64,000 nt of DNA from Micromonospora sp. NBC_00421 (GTDB lineage Bacteria > Actinomycetota > Actinomycetes > Mycobacteriales > Micromonosporaceae). Below are positions 54,707-64,000 of the stretch, piece after piece (position 1 is the first letter of the stretch; the number at the start of each line of letters is the position of its first letter). Made by a program: the position numbers and the translations under genes. The notes under the pieces are model-generated. The model was given only the letters and a program-made list of their open reading frames with translations, was not told where the DNA came from and made no database searches. The stretch is taken from assembly GCF_036017915.1 (NCBI RefSeq), contig NZ_CP107929.1, positions 186,001 to 250,000 on the forward strand, written 5' to 3'.

Positions 54707-55984
54707 TCAGCGGACCCCGCGGATCTTGAGCACCAGGGCGCTGCCGAGCAGGGTCACCACGGCGGTCACCGCGTACAGGGTCGGGTAGCCGCCCAGGTGG
54801 ACCACGATCGGGGCGGAGAGCGCCGGGCCGAGCACCTGGGGTGCGGAGTTGGCGATGTTGATCACGCCGAGGTCCTTGGCCCGGTCGGTGGCGCGTGGCA
54901 GCACCTCCGTGATCAGCGCCGCGTCCACCGACAGGTAGACGCCGTAGCCGGCGCCGAGCAGCACCGCGGCGACCAGCGCCATCGACCAGGTCGGCGCGAC
55001 CGCCAGCAGCAGCGCGGCCACCGCCATCACCACCCCGGAGACGATCACGTAGACCTTGCGCCGGCCGGACCGGTCGGACAGCACCCCGGCGACCACGGCG
55101 GTCAGCATCATGCCGAGGGTGTAGAGCAGGATCAGCACCAGCAGGCCACCCTCGGGATCGGGGTAACGCACCCCGTCGGTGAGGAAGTACAGCAGGTAGA
55201 GGGTGCCCAGGGCATTGCCGATCTGGACCAGGAACCGGGTGATCCAGGCCCAGGCGAAATCCGGGTGCCGGCGCGGGTCGATCCACATCGACGCGACCAG
55301 CGTGCGCAGCCGCAGCGGCGCACGGTGTGCCCGGGGCAGCGGGTCGTCGGGGGTGAGGAAGGCGAACGGCAGCGACAGCAGCAGCACCGCGAGCGCCATC
55401 GCCGTGTAGCCGGGGACGGTGCCGCTGACCAGGGCGGTGACCAGCACCGCGCCGAGCACCAGGCCGAGCGCCTGCGGGATGCCCACCCAGCCCGAGACGC
55501 CGCCGCGCTGGACCACCGGCACCCGGTCGGGGATGCCGGCGGTGAGGCTGGCCAGCATCGCGTTGAAGCAGACCTGGGCGGCCACCCAGCCCAGCGCCAC
55601 CCCGGCGATGGTCTGCTGCCGGGCCAGCAGCACCAGCGCCAGCGCGCCGAGCACCGCGCCGCCGGCGGTCCAGACGTGCCGGCGGCCGAACTCCCGCCCG
55701 CCGACGCGCAGGCAGGTACGGTCCGACAACGCCCCGGCGAGTGGGTTGGCCAGCACTGCCGCCAGCGCGCCCAGCCCGGTGACGACCGCCAGCATCGCCT
55801 CCTTGTGGTCCGGCGCGATCCGCTCCACCTGCTGCGGCAGCAGCACCTGGATCGGGGTGAAGAAGGCCATCCACACGCCGAGGTTGGCCGCGAAGACCAA
55901 CGCGATCCAGCTCCGCCGGACCGGGACGACCGGGTCGGCGAGCGCCGCCGGTAGCGAGGCCGGCGTCGGGTCGACGGTGGTCAC
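54707..55984 (-). CDS. MFS transporter coupled to the beta-glucosidase
   Basis: The protein is 425 residues with about twelve membrane helices. Family marks include NLGVWMAFFTPIQVLLPQQV at the start, LANPLAGALSDRTCLRV as the loop 2-3 motif and GVLSDRSGRRKVYVI as its counterpart in the second half. Its GTG at 55984 overlaps the beta-glucosidase stop, so both are made from one transcript. It most likely imports the glycoside or disaccharide the enzyme cleaves. Confidence 0.88.
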   Translation of the reverse strand: MTTVDPTPASLPAALADPVVPVRRSWIALVFAANLGVWMAFFTPIQVLLPQQVERIAPDHKEAMLAVVTGLGALAAVLANPLAGALSDRTCLRVGGREFGRRHVWTAGGAVLGALALVLLARQQTIAGVALGWVAAQVCFNAMLASLTAGIPDRVPVVQRGGVSGWVGIPQALGLVLGAVLVTALVSGTVPGYTAMALAVLLLSLPFAFLTPDDPLPRAHRAPLRLRTLVASMWIDPRRHPDFAWAWITRFLVQIGNALGTLYLLYFLTDGVRYPDPEGGLLVLILLYTLGMMLTAVVAGVLSDRSGRRKVYVIVSGVVMAVAALLLAVAPTWSMALVAAVLLGAGYGVYLSVDAALITEVLPRATDRAKDLGVINIANSAPQVLGPALSAPIVVHLGGYPTLYAVTAVVTLLGSALVLKIRGVR

Positions 55985-57306
55985 CCCCGGCCGACCTGGG
56001 TGCGGTACCAGGCGTACGAGGACTTGGGCGTACGGGTCTGGGTGGCGAAGTCGACGTGCACCAGACCGAAGCGCTTGGTGAAGCCCTCCGCCCACTCCCA
56101 GTTGTCGAGCAGCGACCAGACGAAGTATCCGGTCACGTCGACGCCCTCGTCGATCGCCGCCCGGACGGCGCGCAGGTGCCCGTCGAGGTAGGCGATCCGG
56201 TCCGGGTCGTGCACCCGGCCGTCGGCGTCCGGGACGTCGTCCCAGGCGCAGCCGCCCTCGGTGATCTGGATCGGCGGCAGCGCGTCGCCGTACCGGTCGC
56301 GCAGGCCGACGAGCAGGTCGCGCAGCCCGTCCGGGACCACCGGCCAGTCGAACGCGGTACGCGGGTAATCCTCCAACGGGACCAGCGCGAAGGGCAGCGG
56401 CGAGCCCTCCTCGGGGGCGCGTACCCCGGTCGGGTTGTAGTAGTTGACCCCGAGCACGTCGAGCGGGGCGGCGATCACCGCCAGGTCGCCGTCGCGCACC
56501 ACGCCCGGGTCGAAGCCGTCCGGGTAGCCCCGGCCCAGCAGCGGATCGGTGAACAGGTGGTTGTGCAGCGCGTCGTACGCCGCCGCGGCGGCATGGTCGG
56601 CGTCGGTGTCGCCGTGCCGGACCACCGGCGAGTAGTTGTTGGCGATGGCCACCGGCGCGGTGCTGTGGGCGCGCAGCGCGGCGACCGCCAGCCCGTGCCC
56701 GAGCAGTTGGTGGTGGGCGGCCGGGAAGGAGTCGAAGAGCAGGGTCCGGCCGGGGGCGTGTTCCCCGGTGCCGTGGCCGAGGCTCAGGTGGATGAACGGC
56801 TCGTTGAGGGTGATCCAGAGCTTCACCCGGTCGCCGAGGCGGGCGGCGGTCAGGTCGGCGTACTCGGCGAAGTGGCCGGCGGTGTCCCGGTTGAGCCAGC
56901 CGCCGGCGTCCTCCAGGGGTTGCGGCAGGTCCCAGTGGAACAGGGTGGCCACCGGGTCGATGCCGGCGGCCAGCAGGTCGTCGACGAGCCGGTCGTAGAA
57001 GTCCAGGCCGGCGGCGTTGACCGGGCCGGTCCCGCCGGGTCGCACCCGGGGCCAGGCGATCGAGAACCGGTAGGCCGAGACCCCGAGCCCGGCCAGCAGC
57101 GCGACGTCCTCCCGGTGCCGGTGGTAGTGGTCGCAGGCCACGTCGCCGGTGCTCCCGTCGATGATCCGGCCGGGCGTGTGGGCGAAGGTGTCCCAGATGG
57201 AGGGTCCCCGGCCGTCGGCGTCGGCGCCCCCCTCGATCTGGTACGCGGAGGTGGACACCCCCCAACGGAAGCCGGCGGGGAAACCGGGGATCGGTGCGGT
57301 CGTCAT
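55981..57306 (-). CDS. GH1 beta-glucosidase
   Basis: The protein is 441 residues, normal for family 1. The acid/base is in KLWITLNEPFIHLSL (Thr-Leu-Asn-Glu-Pro) and the nucleophile in PPIQITEGGCAWDD (Thr-Glu-Gly-Gly). FRWGVSTSAYQIEGG marks the N-terminus. No signal peptide, so it acts inside the cell on imported cellobiose or other beta-glucosides, matching the MFS transporter that overlaps its stop. A short palindrome-poor leader precedes ATG 57306. Confidence 0.94.
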   Translation of the reverse strand: MTTAPIPGFPAGFRWGVSTSAYQIEGGADADGRGPSIWDTFAHTPGRIIDGSTGDVACDHYHRHREDVALLAGLGVSAYRFSIAWPRVRPGGTGPVNAAGLDFYDRLVDDLLAAGIDPVATLFHWDLPQPLEDAGGWLNRDTAGHFAEYADLTAARLGDRVKLWITLNEPFIHLSLGHGTGEHAPGRTLLFDSFPAAHHQLLGHGLAVAALRAHSTAPVAIANNYSPVVRHGDTDADHAAAAAYDALHNHLFTDPLLGRGYPDGFDPGVVRDGDLAVIAAPLDVLGVNYYNPTGVRAPEEGSPLPFALVPLEDYPRTAFDWPVVPDGLRDLLVGLRDRYGDALPPIQITEGGCAWDDVPDADGRVHDPDRIAYLDGHLRAVRAAIDEGVDVTGYFVWSLLDNWEWAEGFTKRFGLVHVDFATQTRTPKSSYAWYRTQVGRG

Positions 57307-57489
57307 CCACCCTCCCAGAACGCGAAACGTGCTCGCACTCTAGGGCGCGAAGTCCGCGAGCGCTATAGGTGCGAAGCAATGCGGGCGCAAGGGCTCTCGG
57401 CGTGTCTTTTTCCGAACACGTCCCGGTAAGTCCGATTTGGCGCATAGAGTGCGGAATATCGCGGATGTCCTCAGTGGGGGAAGAAAAGA

Positions 57490-57936
57490 ATGATCCTCGT
57501 CGAACGCAGTGCGCACGTGACGGCACCGGTGGAAGCGGTCTGGGAAGTCGTCCAGCGGGCCGAACAGTTGCCCGCCTGGCTGGCCGGGGTCCGGGCAGCC
57601 GAGGTGCTCTCCGGAGAGGGCTTCGGCCGCCGACAACTCGTCCAGGCCGGGCGCGGCTCGGCGCACGAGGCCGAGGTGATCGCCTACCAGGAGCCCACCC
57701 TGATCGGCTGGCGGGAACGCGCCAAGGGGGCCGGTGCCCGCGCGGAGGCGCGCACCGAGATCTACGTGCAGCTCACCGCCGACGAGGAGGAGGGCGGCAC
57801 GATCGTCCGGCTGATCGTGGTCCGTTGGCCGGCCGGCCCGGTGAAGGGTGCCCTGCTGCGCCTCGGGCTCCGACGGGTCGGCGCCGACCTGGAGGAATCG
57901 CTGGCCCGCCTCACCGACCTGGCCGCCGTCGGCTGA
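57490..57936 (+). CDS. SRPBCC-family protein
   Basis: The protein is 148 residues, a compact START-like fold: MILVERSAHVTAPVEAVWEV, then EVIAYQEPTLIGWRERAKG, and a C-terminal helix (DLEESLARLTDLAAV). Ligand and role are unknown. ATG 57490 follows GGGGGAAGAAAAG, an AG-rich ribosome site. It is divergent from the beta-glucosidase gene, sharing an AT-richer promoter region (57307-57489). Confidence 0.8.
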   Translation: MILVERSAHVTAPVEAVWEVVQRAEQLPAWLAGVRAAEVLSGEGFGRRQLVQAGRGSAHEAEVIAYQEPTLIGWRERAKGAGARAEARTEIYVQLTADEEEGGTIVRLIVVRWPAGPVKGALLRLGLRRVGADLEESLARLTDLAAVG

Positions 57937-58168
57937 CCCGACACCTCTGCACACCACCCGACACCACCCGAACCGGCGGTGGTCCGACCTCCCCGCCAGG
58001 GACGCCGGACCACCGCCGCACTGTCATCCGCCCCCTCCCACTCCGGCAGCTCTGCCCACTCCGGCACATTGCCCGCGCGCCTTTGTCTGCGCGCCCTGTC
58101 CGCGCGCCCTGCCCACCTCGTTCCTGTGCTGTGCTGCTCCCCACCCGTCTCGCGGCGTGCTCACGGTC
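57937..58168. other. Non-coding spacer before the second MITE host palindrome
   Basis: No gene is visible. It is C-rich on the plus strand, with repeated GCGCGCCCTG-like motifs, and leads into the palindrome at 58169. Confidence 0.55.
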
Positions 58169-58465
58169 AAGGTCGTGCTGGAACCTTGTTGTCAACACCG
58201 TTGCGTTAACGCCGTGGGCGGCTGGTCAACCCGGGACAGGAAGTGCCCGATCGGGGAGCGGGGTGGGCGGCCCGCTTGGCGATCATGGAGTTGTGGTGCC
58301 GACTTTGGGGGTTTTACGGGCGTTCTGCTACCCACCACAACTCCATGATCGGCGAGGCAGCGCTGGTTGACGAACAGCCGTTCCACCTAACGCAACGGTG
58401 TTGACCTTGTTGTAGTGACATCCCCCGACTCCGAGGCCACTACAACCATGTTCGAGCACGACCTT
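58169..58465. repeat. Intergenic palindrome of the host family, interrupted by MITE copy 2
   Basis: The outer arms are AAGGTCGTGCTGGAACC and the complement of AAGGTCGTGCTCGAACA. They continue into TTGTTGTAGTG on the left (58186-58192 plus 58410-58416) and its partner on the right (58435-58465). Without the insertion the hairpin has about 28 of 31 paired bases. Confidence 0.83.
58193..58403 (-). mobile_element. MITE-like element, copy 2 (211 bp, inverted)
   Basis: The ends are the same 16-base repeats, CAACACCGTTGCGTTA at 58193-58208 and complement at 58388-58403. The flanks are an exact 10-base direct repeat, ACCTTGTTGT at 58183-58192 and 58404-58413. The interior is copy 1 read in reverse complement, including the ATCATGGAGTTGTGGTG palindrome. 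No coding capacity. Confidence 0.9.
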
Positions 58466-58552
58466 GCGGTTCAGCGGTCCGCACGCGGAAGGGGAAGGGC
58501 GGGCGAGGCGCGGTGGGGCAGGTGAAGGTGGAGGCGAGGCGGGTGGAGGAGA

Positions 58553-58592
58553 CGACGAAGGGCCCGGCGCGAAAACGCCGGGCCCTTCGTCG
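58553..58592 (-). terminator. Terminator of aceE
   Basis: Perfect 17-base arms (58553-58569 and 58576-58592) around a six-base AT-rich loop, 44 bases beyond the aceE stop. Confidence 0.88.
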
Positions 58593-58635
58593 TGCTCGCA
58601 GGTGGGTCGTGCTCGGGGACGAGTCGTTGCCGGAA

Positions 58636-61374
58636 CTAGCTGTCGCCGCCGGTCTCGCCGACCGGGGCGGCGTTGACGTCGTCGATGGCGTACTTCTTGG
58701 CCGCCTCGGCCGGGACGGTGGCCGGCACCGTGCCCCGCAGGGCGAGCTGGCGCAGCGTCGCGACCGCCACCGACTCGGCGTCGACGTGGAAGTGCCGGCG
58801 CAGCGCGTGCCGGGTGTCCGACATGCCGAAGCCGTCGGTGCCGAGCGAGGTGTAGTCGCCCGGTACCCAGCGGGCGATCAGGTCCGGCACCGCGCGCATC
58901 CAGTCGCTGACCGCGACCTTCGGCCCGTCCGCGTCGGCGAGCTTCTGCTGGATGTACGGCACCCGCTGCTCCTCGCCCGGGTGGAGCAGGTTGTACTCCT
59001 CGCAGACCACCGCGTCGCGGCGCAGCTCCGACCAGGAGGTCACCGACCAGACGTCGGCCGCCACCCCCCAGTCCTGGGCGAGCAGCTGCTGGGCCTTGAG
59101 CGCCCACTGCATGCCGGTGCCGGAGGCCAGGATGTTCGCCTTCGGGCCGTCGATCTTCGGGGCAGCCGCGTACCGGTAGATGCCCTTGAGCAGTCCCTCG
59201 ACGTCCAGCTCGGACGGCTCGACCGGCTGGTGGATCGGCTCGTTGTAGACGGTGAGGTAGTAGAAGACGTTCTCCTGGTCCTCGCCGTACATCCGGTGCA
59301 GGCCGCGCTCCACGATGTGCGCCAGCTCGAACCCGAACGCCGCGTCGTAGGCGACCACCGCCGGGTTGGTGGCGGCGATCAGCAGCGAGTGGCCGTCCTC
59401 GTGCTGGAGGCCCTCACCGTTGAGCGTGGTACGACCGGCGGTGGCGCCGAGGACGAAGCCCCGGGCCATCTGGTCGGCCGCCGCCCAGAAGCCGTCACCG
59501 GTGCGCTGGAACCCGAACATCGAGTAGAAGATGTACATCGGGATCATCGGCTCGTCGTGGGTGGCGTACGAGGTGCCGGCGGCGGTGAACGAGGCGACCG
59601 AGCCGGCCTCGTTGATCCCCTCGTGCAGGATCTGCCCGGTGGTCGACTCCTTGTAGGACAGGAACAGATCCCGGTCGACCGAGGTGTACCGCTGACCGTG
59701 CGGCGAGTAGATCTTCGCGGTCGGGAAGATCGAGTCCAGGCCGAAGGTGCGCGCCTCGTCCGGGATGATCGGCACCCAGCGCTTGCCGAACTCCTTGTCC
59801 TTCATGATGTCCTTGAGCAGGCGGACGAAGGCCATCGTGGTGGCCACCTTCTGCTTGCCCGAACCGCGCTTGACGTCGGCGAACCGCTCCGGCCCCGGGA
59901 TGGTCAGCTTCTTGTGGCTGGTCCGCCGGGACGGCAGGTAGCCGCCGAGCTGCTCGCGCCGCTCCCGCAGGTACGCCATCTCGTCCGAGGACTCACCCGG
60001 GGTGTAGTACGGCGGCAGGTAGGGGTTGTCCTCCAGCGCCTTGTCGGGGATGTCCAGGTAGAGCCGGTCGCGGAACAGCTTGAGGTCGTCCAGCGTCAGC
60101 TTCTTCATCTGGTGCGTGGCGTTGCGGCCCTCGAAGTGCGAGCCCAGCGTCCAGCCCTTGATGGTCTTGGCCAGGATCACCGTCGGCTGCCCGGTGTGCT
60201 CGGTGGCCGCCTTGTAGGCCGCGTAGAGCTTGCGGTAGTCGTGCCCGCCCCGCTTGAGGTTCCAGATCTCGTCGTCGGACAGGTGCTCGACCATCTTGCG
60301 GGTCCGCTGGTCGCGGCCGAAGAAGTGCTCCCGGACGTACGCCCCGGACTCCGCCTTGTAGGTCTGGTAGTCACCGTCGGGGGTGGTGTTCATCAGGTTG
60401 ACCAGCGCGCCGTCGGTGTCCGCGGCGAGCAGCGGGTCCCACTCCCGGCCCCAGACCACCTTGATGACGTTCCACCCGGCACCCCGGAAGAACGCCTCCA
60501 GCTCCTGCATCACCTTGCCGTTGCCGCGGACCGGCCCGTCCAGCCGCTGGAGGTTGCAGTTGATCACGAAGGTGAGGTTGTCCAGCTCCTCGCGGGCGGC
60601 CACGCCGATCGCCCCGAGCGACTCCACCTCGTCCATCTCGCCGTCGCCGAGGAACGCCCAGACGTGCTGCTGGGAGGTGTCCTTGATGCCCCGGTGCTGG
60701 AGGTATCGGTTGAACCGGGCCTGGTAGATCGCGTTCAGCGGCCCCAGCCCCATGGAGACGGTGGGGAACTCCCAGAAGTCCGGCATCAGCCTCGGGTGCG
60801 GGTACGACGGCAGCCCGCCGCCCGGGTGGGACAGTTCCTGCCGGAACCCGTCGAGCTGGTCCTCCGAGAGTCGACCCTCCAGGAACGCCCGCCCGTACAT
60901 GCCGGGGGAGGCGTGTCCCTGGTAGAAGATGTGGTCGCCGCCGCCCGGGTGGTTCTTGCCCCGGAAGAAGTGGTTGAAGCCCACCTCGTAGAGGGAGGCG
61001 GAGCTGGCGAAGGTGGAGATGTGCCCACCGACGCCGATCTCCGGCCGCTGCGCCCGGTGCACCAGCATCGCCGCGTTCCACCGGACGTACGCCCGGATCC
61101 GCCGCTCGATGTGCTCGTCACCCGGGAACCATGGTTCCTGCTCCGGGGTGATGGTGTTGATGTAGTCGGTGGTGGTCAGGGACGGCACCCCGACCTGCCG
61201 CTCGCGGGCCCGCTCCAGCAGGCGCAGCATGACGTACCGGGCGCGTTTGGTTCCGCGCTCGTCGATGACACCGTCGAGCGACTCGACCCACTCGCTGGTT
61301 TCTTCGGGGTCGATGTCCGGAAGCTGGCTCGGCAGACCAGCGGTGATCACCGGGCGCTTGCGTTCCGTAGCCAC
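58636..61374 (-). CDS. aceE: Pyruvate dehydrogenase E1 component, homodimeric type
   Basis: The protein is 912 residues, typical of the single-chain E1 found in actinobacteria. The thiamine diphosphate site is shown by [18 protein letters not shown] (Gly-Asp-Gly) and [18 protein letters not shown]. The enzyme decarboxylates pyruvate and passes the acetyl unit to the E2 lipoyl domain, feeding acetyl-CoA into central metabolism. E2 and E3 genes are not adjacent. ATG 61374 follows GAGGGAACG, and the gene has a strong terminator. Confidence 0.97.
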   Translation of the reverse strand: MATERKRPVITAGLPSQLPDIDPEETSEWVESLDGVIDERGTKRARYVMLRLLERARERQVGVPSLTTTDYINTITPEQEPWFPGDEHIERRIRAYVRWNAAMLVHRAQRPEIGVGGHISTFASSASLYEVGFNHFFRGKNHPGGGDHIFYQGHASPGMYGRAFLEGRLSEDQLDGFRQELSHPGGGLPSYPHPRLMPDFWEFPTVSMGLGPLNAIYQARFNRYLQHRGIKDTSQQHVWAFLGDGEMDEVESLGAIGVAAREELDNLTFVINCNLQRLDGPVRGNGKVMQELEAFFRGAGWNVIKVVWGREWDPLLAADTDGALVNLMNTTPDGDYQTYKAESGAYVREHFFGRDQRTRKMVEHLSDDEIWNLKRGGHDYRKLYAAYKAATEHTGQPTVILAKTIKGWTLGSHFEGRNATHQMKKLTLDDLKLFRDRLYLDIPDKALEDNPYLPPYYTPGESSDEMAYLRERREQLGGYLPSRRTSHKKLTIPGPERFADVKRGSGKQKVATTMAFVRLLKDIMKDKEFGKRWVPIIPDEARTFGLDSIFPTAKIYSPHGQRYTSVDRDLFLSYKESTTGQILHEGINEAGSVASFTAAGTSYATHDEPMIPMYIFYSMFGFQRTGDGFWAAADQMARGFVLGATAGRTTLNGEGLQHEDGHSLLIAATNPAVVAYDAAFGFELAHIVERGLHRMYGEDQENVFYYLTVYNEPIHQPVEPSELDVEGLLKGIYRYAAAPKIDGPKANILASGTGMQWALKAQQLLAQDWGVAADVWSVTSWSELRRDAVVCEEYNLLHPGEEQRVPYIQQKLADADGPKVAVSDWMRAVPDLIARWVPGDYTSLGTDGFGMSDTRHALRRHFHVDAESVAVATLRQLALRGTVPATVPAEAAKKYAIDDVNAAPVGETGGDS

Positions 61375-61618
61375 AGGCGTTCCCTCGGTTGTGTGTGGGA
61401 TAGGTCTCTAGCGCCATCCTGCCCTCTGGTGGCACCCGTCGTCACGTCTAGCTCCCCCAGACGCGACGCTGAACACAGGTACCCGCCGGTAACTTTACGC
61501 GTTCGGCCCGCCGGGCGGGCCGGTGCCGCCGACGGGACCGGTCGTCCCGGTCGTCCCGGCCGTCCCGGTCGTCCGGGATGACGGGCGGTACCGGGACCGG
61601 TGCGGCAGAATGCGCCCC

Positions 61619-62023
61619 ATGCGTAGTGAGGTGATCACCGTCCGGACCGGTTCCCGGCCCACCGTCGCGGACATCACGGCCGAGGCCGAGCGGTTCGTCT
61701 CCGGGCAGGGCGACGGCCTCCTGCACGTCTTCGTGCCGCACGCCACCGCCGGGGTGGCGATCATCGAGACCGGCGCCGGCTCCGACGACGACCTGCTGCG
61801 GGCGCTCGACGACCTGCTGCCGACCGACGACCGCTGGCGGCACCGGCACGGCTCACCGGGGCATGGCCGCGACCACGTGCTGCCCGCCTTCGTCCCGCCG
61901 TACGCGACGCTGCCGGTGCTCGACGGCCGGCTCCAGCTCGGCACCTGGCAGTCGGTCTGCCTGGTGGACCCCAACGGCGACAACCCGACCCGCCAGGTCC
62001 GCTTCTCCTTCCTTGCCGGCTGA
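61619..62023 (+). CDS. YjbQ / UPF0047 family protein
   Basis: The protein is 134 residues. Marker segments are LHVFVPHATAGVAIIETGAG (His, metal site), PTDDRWRHRHGSPGHGRDHV and GRLQLGTWQSVCLVDPNGDN. The family is a small metal-binding fold; YjbQ of Escherichia coli has weak thiamin phosphate synthase activity, so the real role is uncertain. ATG 61619 or 61610 could start it. Confidence 0.9.
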   Translation: MRSEVITVRTGSRPTVADITAEAERFVSGQGDGLLHVFVPHATAGVAIIETGAGSDDDLLRALDDLLPTDDRWRHRHGSPGHGRDHVLPAFVPPYATLPVLDGRLQLGTWQSVCLVDPNGDNPTRQVRFSFLAG

Positions 62024-62097
62024 CCCGACCGGCCTTGCCGGCTGACCCGACCGGGCCGCCTCCCCGGGTGCCCCGACCAGCTTCCCGGCCGGGAAGC

Positions 62098-63765
62098 TCA
62101 GCGCAGCCCGGTCTCCGTCTCGACCGTGTACCGGTCCCGGTCGACCTGCGGCGGCAGCGTGCGGGCCGTGGTCGGTGGGCGGTCGTACGTCTGGTGCAGG
62201 CCGGGCACCCGGTCCTCGACCACGAACGACGCCCGCGCGTAGGCCGGGGCACCCGCCCGGCTCACGTACGGCAGCACCATGAAGTCCGCCGTGAGCTGGG
62301 CCGGGGTGATCGTGGTCCGGACGAAGCCGCGCAGGTCGTTCTGGAACCGCAGGTGCGGGTTGGTGCGCAGCCAGGGGTGCGAGCCGCTGGCCGAGTCGAA
62401 CCCGTCCCCGCCCGAGGTGACCGAGGAACAGACCAGCTCGGTGCCGACCGTCCGGGCGGCCGGGTCGGTGTAGTCCAGCTTCAGGTCGGCCGCCCAGTGC
62501 GCGTGCACGTCCCCGGTCAGCACCACCGGGTTGCGCACCCCGGCGTTCACCCAGCCCCGGGTGATCCGGTCCCGGGAGGCCAGGTAGCCGTCCCAGGCGT
62601 CCATGCTGGTCAGCCGGGTCGGCCCGGGGTCGCGGTCCCGGGCGGCGAAGAACACCTGCTGGGCGAGCAGGTCCCAGCGGGTGTCGGAGCGGCGGAACCC
62701 GTCCAGCAGCCATGCCTCCTGCGCCGTCCCGGTGATGGTGCGGTTCGCGTCGGCCGCCGCCGGGCAGTCCCGGTAGCCGTCCCCACAGGCCTGGTCGTCA
62801 CGGAACTGCCGGGTGTCGAGCAGGTGGAAGGTGGCGAGCCGACCCCAGCGCAACCGCCGGTACAGCGCGATGTCCGGACCGCGCGGCACCGAGGCCCGCC
62901 GCAACGGCATGTTCTCGTGGTACGCCTGGAAGGCGGCGGCCCGCCGGGCCAGGAAGTTCGGGTCCGGCTCCTCCGGCACCGCGCCGGCCCAGTTGTTCTC
63001 CACCTCGTGGTCGTCGAATACCACCGCCCAGGGGGCCACCGCGTGCGCCGCCTGCAGGTCCGGGTCGGTCTTGTACTGGGCGTGCCGTTGCCGGTAGTTG
63101 GCAAGCGTCCGGGTCTCCGGCCCCTCGTGCCCGCGCGGCCGGTCCGGGCCGTACTCCCGGGCGTACTCGTACTGGTAGTCGCCGAGGTGCAGGATCAGCT
63201 CCGGCGCGCTCTCGGCCAGCCGTCGGTACGCGGTGAAGTACCCCTGCTCGTAGTGGGAGCAGGAGACGAAGCCCAGGGCCAGTGCGGTGGGCAGGGATGC
63301 CGGGTCGGGGGCGGTGCGGGTGCGCGCGGTCGGGGAGAGGTGCCCCTCGGCCCGGAACCGGTAGAAGTACTCCCGTCCCGGCAGCAACCCGGTCAACTCG
63401 ACGTGCACGCTGTGCGCCGAGGTGGGCCGGGCGGTCTCCGTACCCCGCTGTACGACGTGCCGGAACAGCTCGTCGGCGGCCACCTCCCACTGCACCTCGA
63501 CGGCCCGGTCGGGCATGCCGCCCAACCCGTCCCCGGCCAGCGGTTGCGGGGCCAGCCGGGTCCACAGCACCACTCCCTGGTGGTCGGGGTCGCCGGAGGC
63601 CACCCCCAGGGTGAACGGCCAGATCAGCGGCCGGTGGCTGGCGGTGCCCACCGGCCGGGTCGGACGCCCGCCGGCGGCGTCGGCCGGCGTCGGCAGACCG
63701 GCGGTCGCGCCGGCCGCGCCGAGGGCCGCACCGGAGAGCAGGACGGTACGTCGGGACAGCGCCAC
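62098..63765 (-). CDS. phoD: PhoD-type alkaline phosphatase
   Basis: The protein is 555 residues. A twin-arginine signal is at the start (MALSRRTVLLSGAALGAAGA). The PhoD metallophosphatase core follows: FVSCSHYEQGYFTAYR, LILHLGDYQYEY, VVFDDHEVENNW and PVVLTGDVHAHW. It is exported folded and releases phosphate from phosphodiesters or teichoic acid outside the cell. A PHO-box-like repeat lies 48 bases upstream. The assignment to the PhoD family is secure; substrate preference is not. Confidence 0.94.
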   Translation of the reverse strand: MALSRRTVLLSGAALGAAGATAGLPTPADAAGGRPTRPVGTASHRPLIWPFTLGVASGDPDHQGVVLWTRLAPQPLAGDGLGGMPDRAVEVQWEVAADELFRHVVQRGTETARPTSAHSVHVELTGLLPGREYFYRFRAEGHLSPTARTRTAPDPASLPTALALGFVSCSHYEQGYFTAYRRLAESAPELILHLGDYQYEYAREYGPDRPRGHEGPETRTLANYRQRHAQYKTDPDLQAAHAVAPWAVVFDDHEVENNWAGAVPEEPDPNFLARRAAAFQAYHENMPLRRASVPRGPDIALYRRLRWGRLATFHLLDTRQFRDDQACGDGYRDCPAAADANRTITGTAQEAWLLDGFRRSDTRWDLLAQQVFFAARDRDPGPTRLTSMDAWDGYLASRDRITRGWVNAGVRNPVVLTGDVHAHWAADLKLDYTDPAARTVGTELVCSSVTSGGDGFDSASGSHPWLRTNPHLRFQNDLRGFVRTTITPAQLTADFMVLPYVSRAGAPAYARASFVVEDRVPGLHQTYDRPPTTARTLPPQVDRDRYTVETETGLR

Positions 63766-63812
63766 GGGAACCTCCCAGGTCGGTTCGTTCCTGACTCCGG
63801 CAGCGTCGCGAC

Positions 63813-63834
63813 CCGGGGTGACCGTCAGGTGACG
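63813..63834 (-). promoter_or_regulatory. PHO-box-like direct repeat before phoD
   Basis: Two 11-base units, CGTCACCTGAC and GGTCACCCCGG, share G-TCACC in phase. PhoP sites in Streptomyces are 11-base direct repeats of the GGTTCACC type. The position, 48 to 69 bases upstream of the phoD ATG, suits activation under phosphate starvation. Confidence 0.6.
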
Positions 63835-64000
63835 GATGGAGACCGCCCTCGTCTCCGCTAGCCGAACAGCGGCCTGCGGGGAGCGGGCGCACCGGCTTCG
63901 GGGCTTGGTCCGGGCTGCCCGTGCCGGTGTGTGGGGGCCGGGTCACCCCGGGTCGGGTCGTGTCTGAGTGGGCGAGCGTGGCCTTCGTCGGTAATGCTGA
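63835..64000. other. Window-edge sequence without a gene
   Basis: Nothing supportable is visible in these last 166 bases beyond the phoD regulatory region. Confidence 0.5.

Overview
The window is a very GC-rich actinobacterial chromosome segment. G or C fills almost every third codon position, GTG and TTG starts are common, and coding is dense on both strands. The gene content (FasR-fabD-fabH-acpP-fabF, homodimeric pyruvate dehydrogenase AceE, DUF3145, a c-di-AMP riboswitch in front of a cell-wall hydrolase, CBM2-tagged glycosidases) fits a mycelial, polysaccharide-degrading actinomycete, most likely a Micromonosporaceae member. That placement is inference from gene content, not a database match.

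Layout. 1-11 kb: a CcdA-type membrane protein (cut by the window edge), serS, an unusual MerR regulator fused to two sliding-clamp domains, an oxidoreductase and a zinc alcohol dehydrogenase, a large LuxR (LAL/MalT-type) regulator carrying a 12-bp minisatellite, and a DsbA/peroxiredoxin pair. 11-20 kb: a polytopic membrane protein, a secreted GH74-CBM2 xyloglucanase behind a CebR-like operator, small stress/envelope genes, and a riboswitch-controlled coiled-coil peptidoglycan protein. 20-32 kb: a CDF metal exporter, a HelD-like helicase, an alpha/beta hydrolase, carbonic anhydrase, DUF3145, a NagZ-like GH3 lipoprotein, and a large secreted PIG-L deacetylase. 32-43 kb: a ROK-regulated ABC importer followed by creatininase, amidohydrolase, argininosuccinate-lyase-like and ROK kinase genes, which looks like one uncharacterised uptake and catabolism operon. 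43-49 kb: the type II fatty acid synthase operon under FasR, with a FabD carrying an extra biotinyl-like domain. 49-58 kb: a CBM2 protein with duplicated domains, a decapitated response regulator, CopC, gltX, a GH1 beta-glucosidase with an overlapping MFS transporter, and an SRPBCC protein. 58-64 kb: aceE, YjbQ, and a Tat-exported PhoD phosphatase behind a PHO-box-like repeat.

Between genes there is a layer of non-coding palindromes. The most striking is a MITE-like element of about 210 bp, present twice (16337-16543 and, inverted, 58193-58403). It has 16-bp terminal inverted repeats and 10-bp target duplications. Both copies sit at the same position in the stem of a second, older palindrome family, and an uninterrupted member of that family lies at 25528-25605. 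This nested arrangement, the MerR-clamp fusion, the FabD C-terminal domain and the 32-43 kb operon are the most novel-looking contents.
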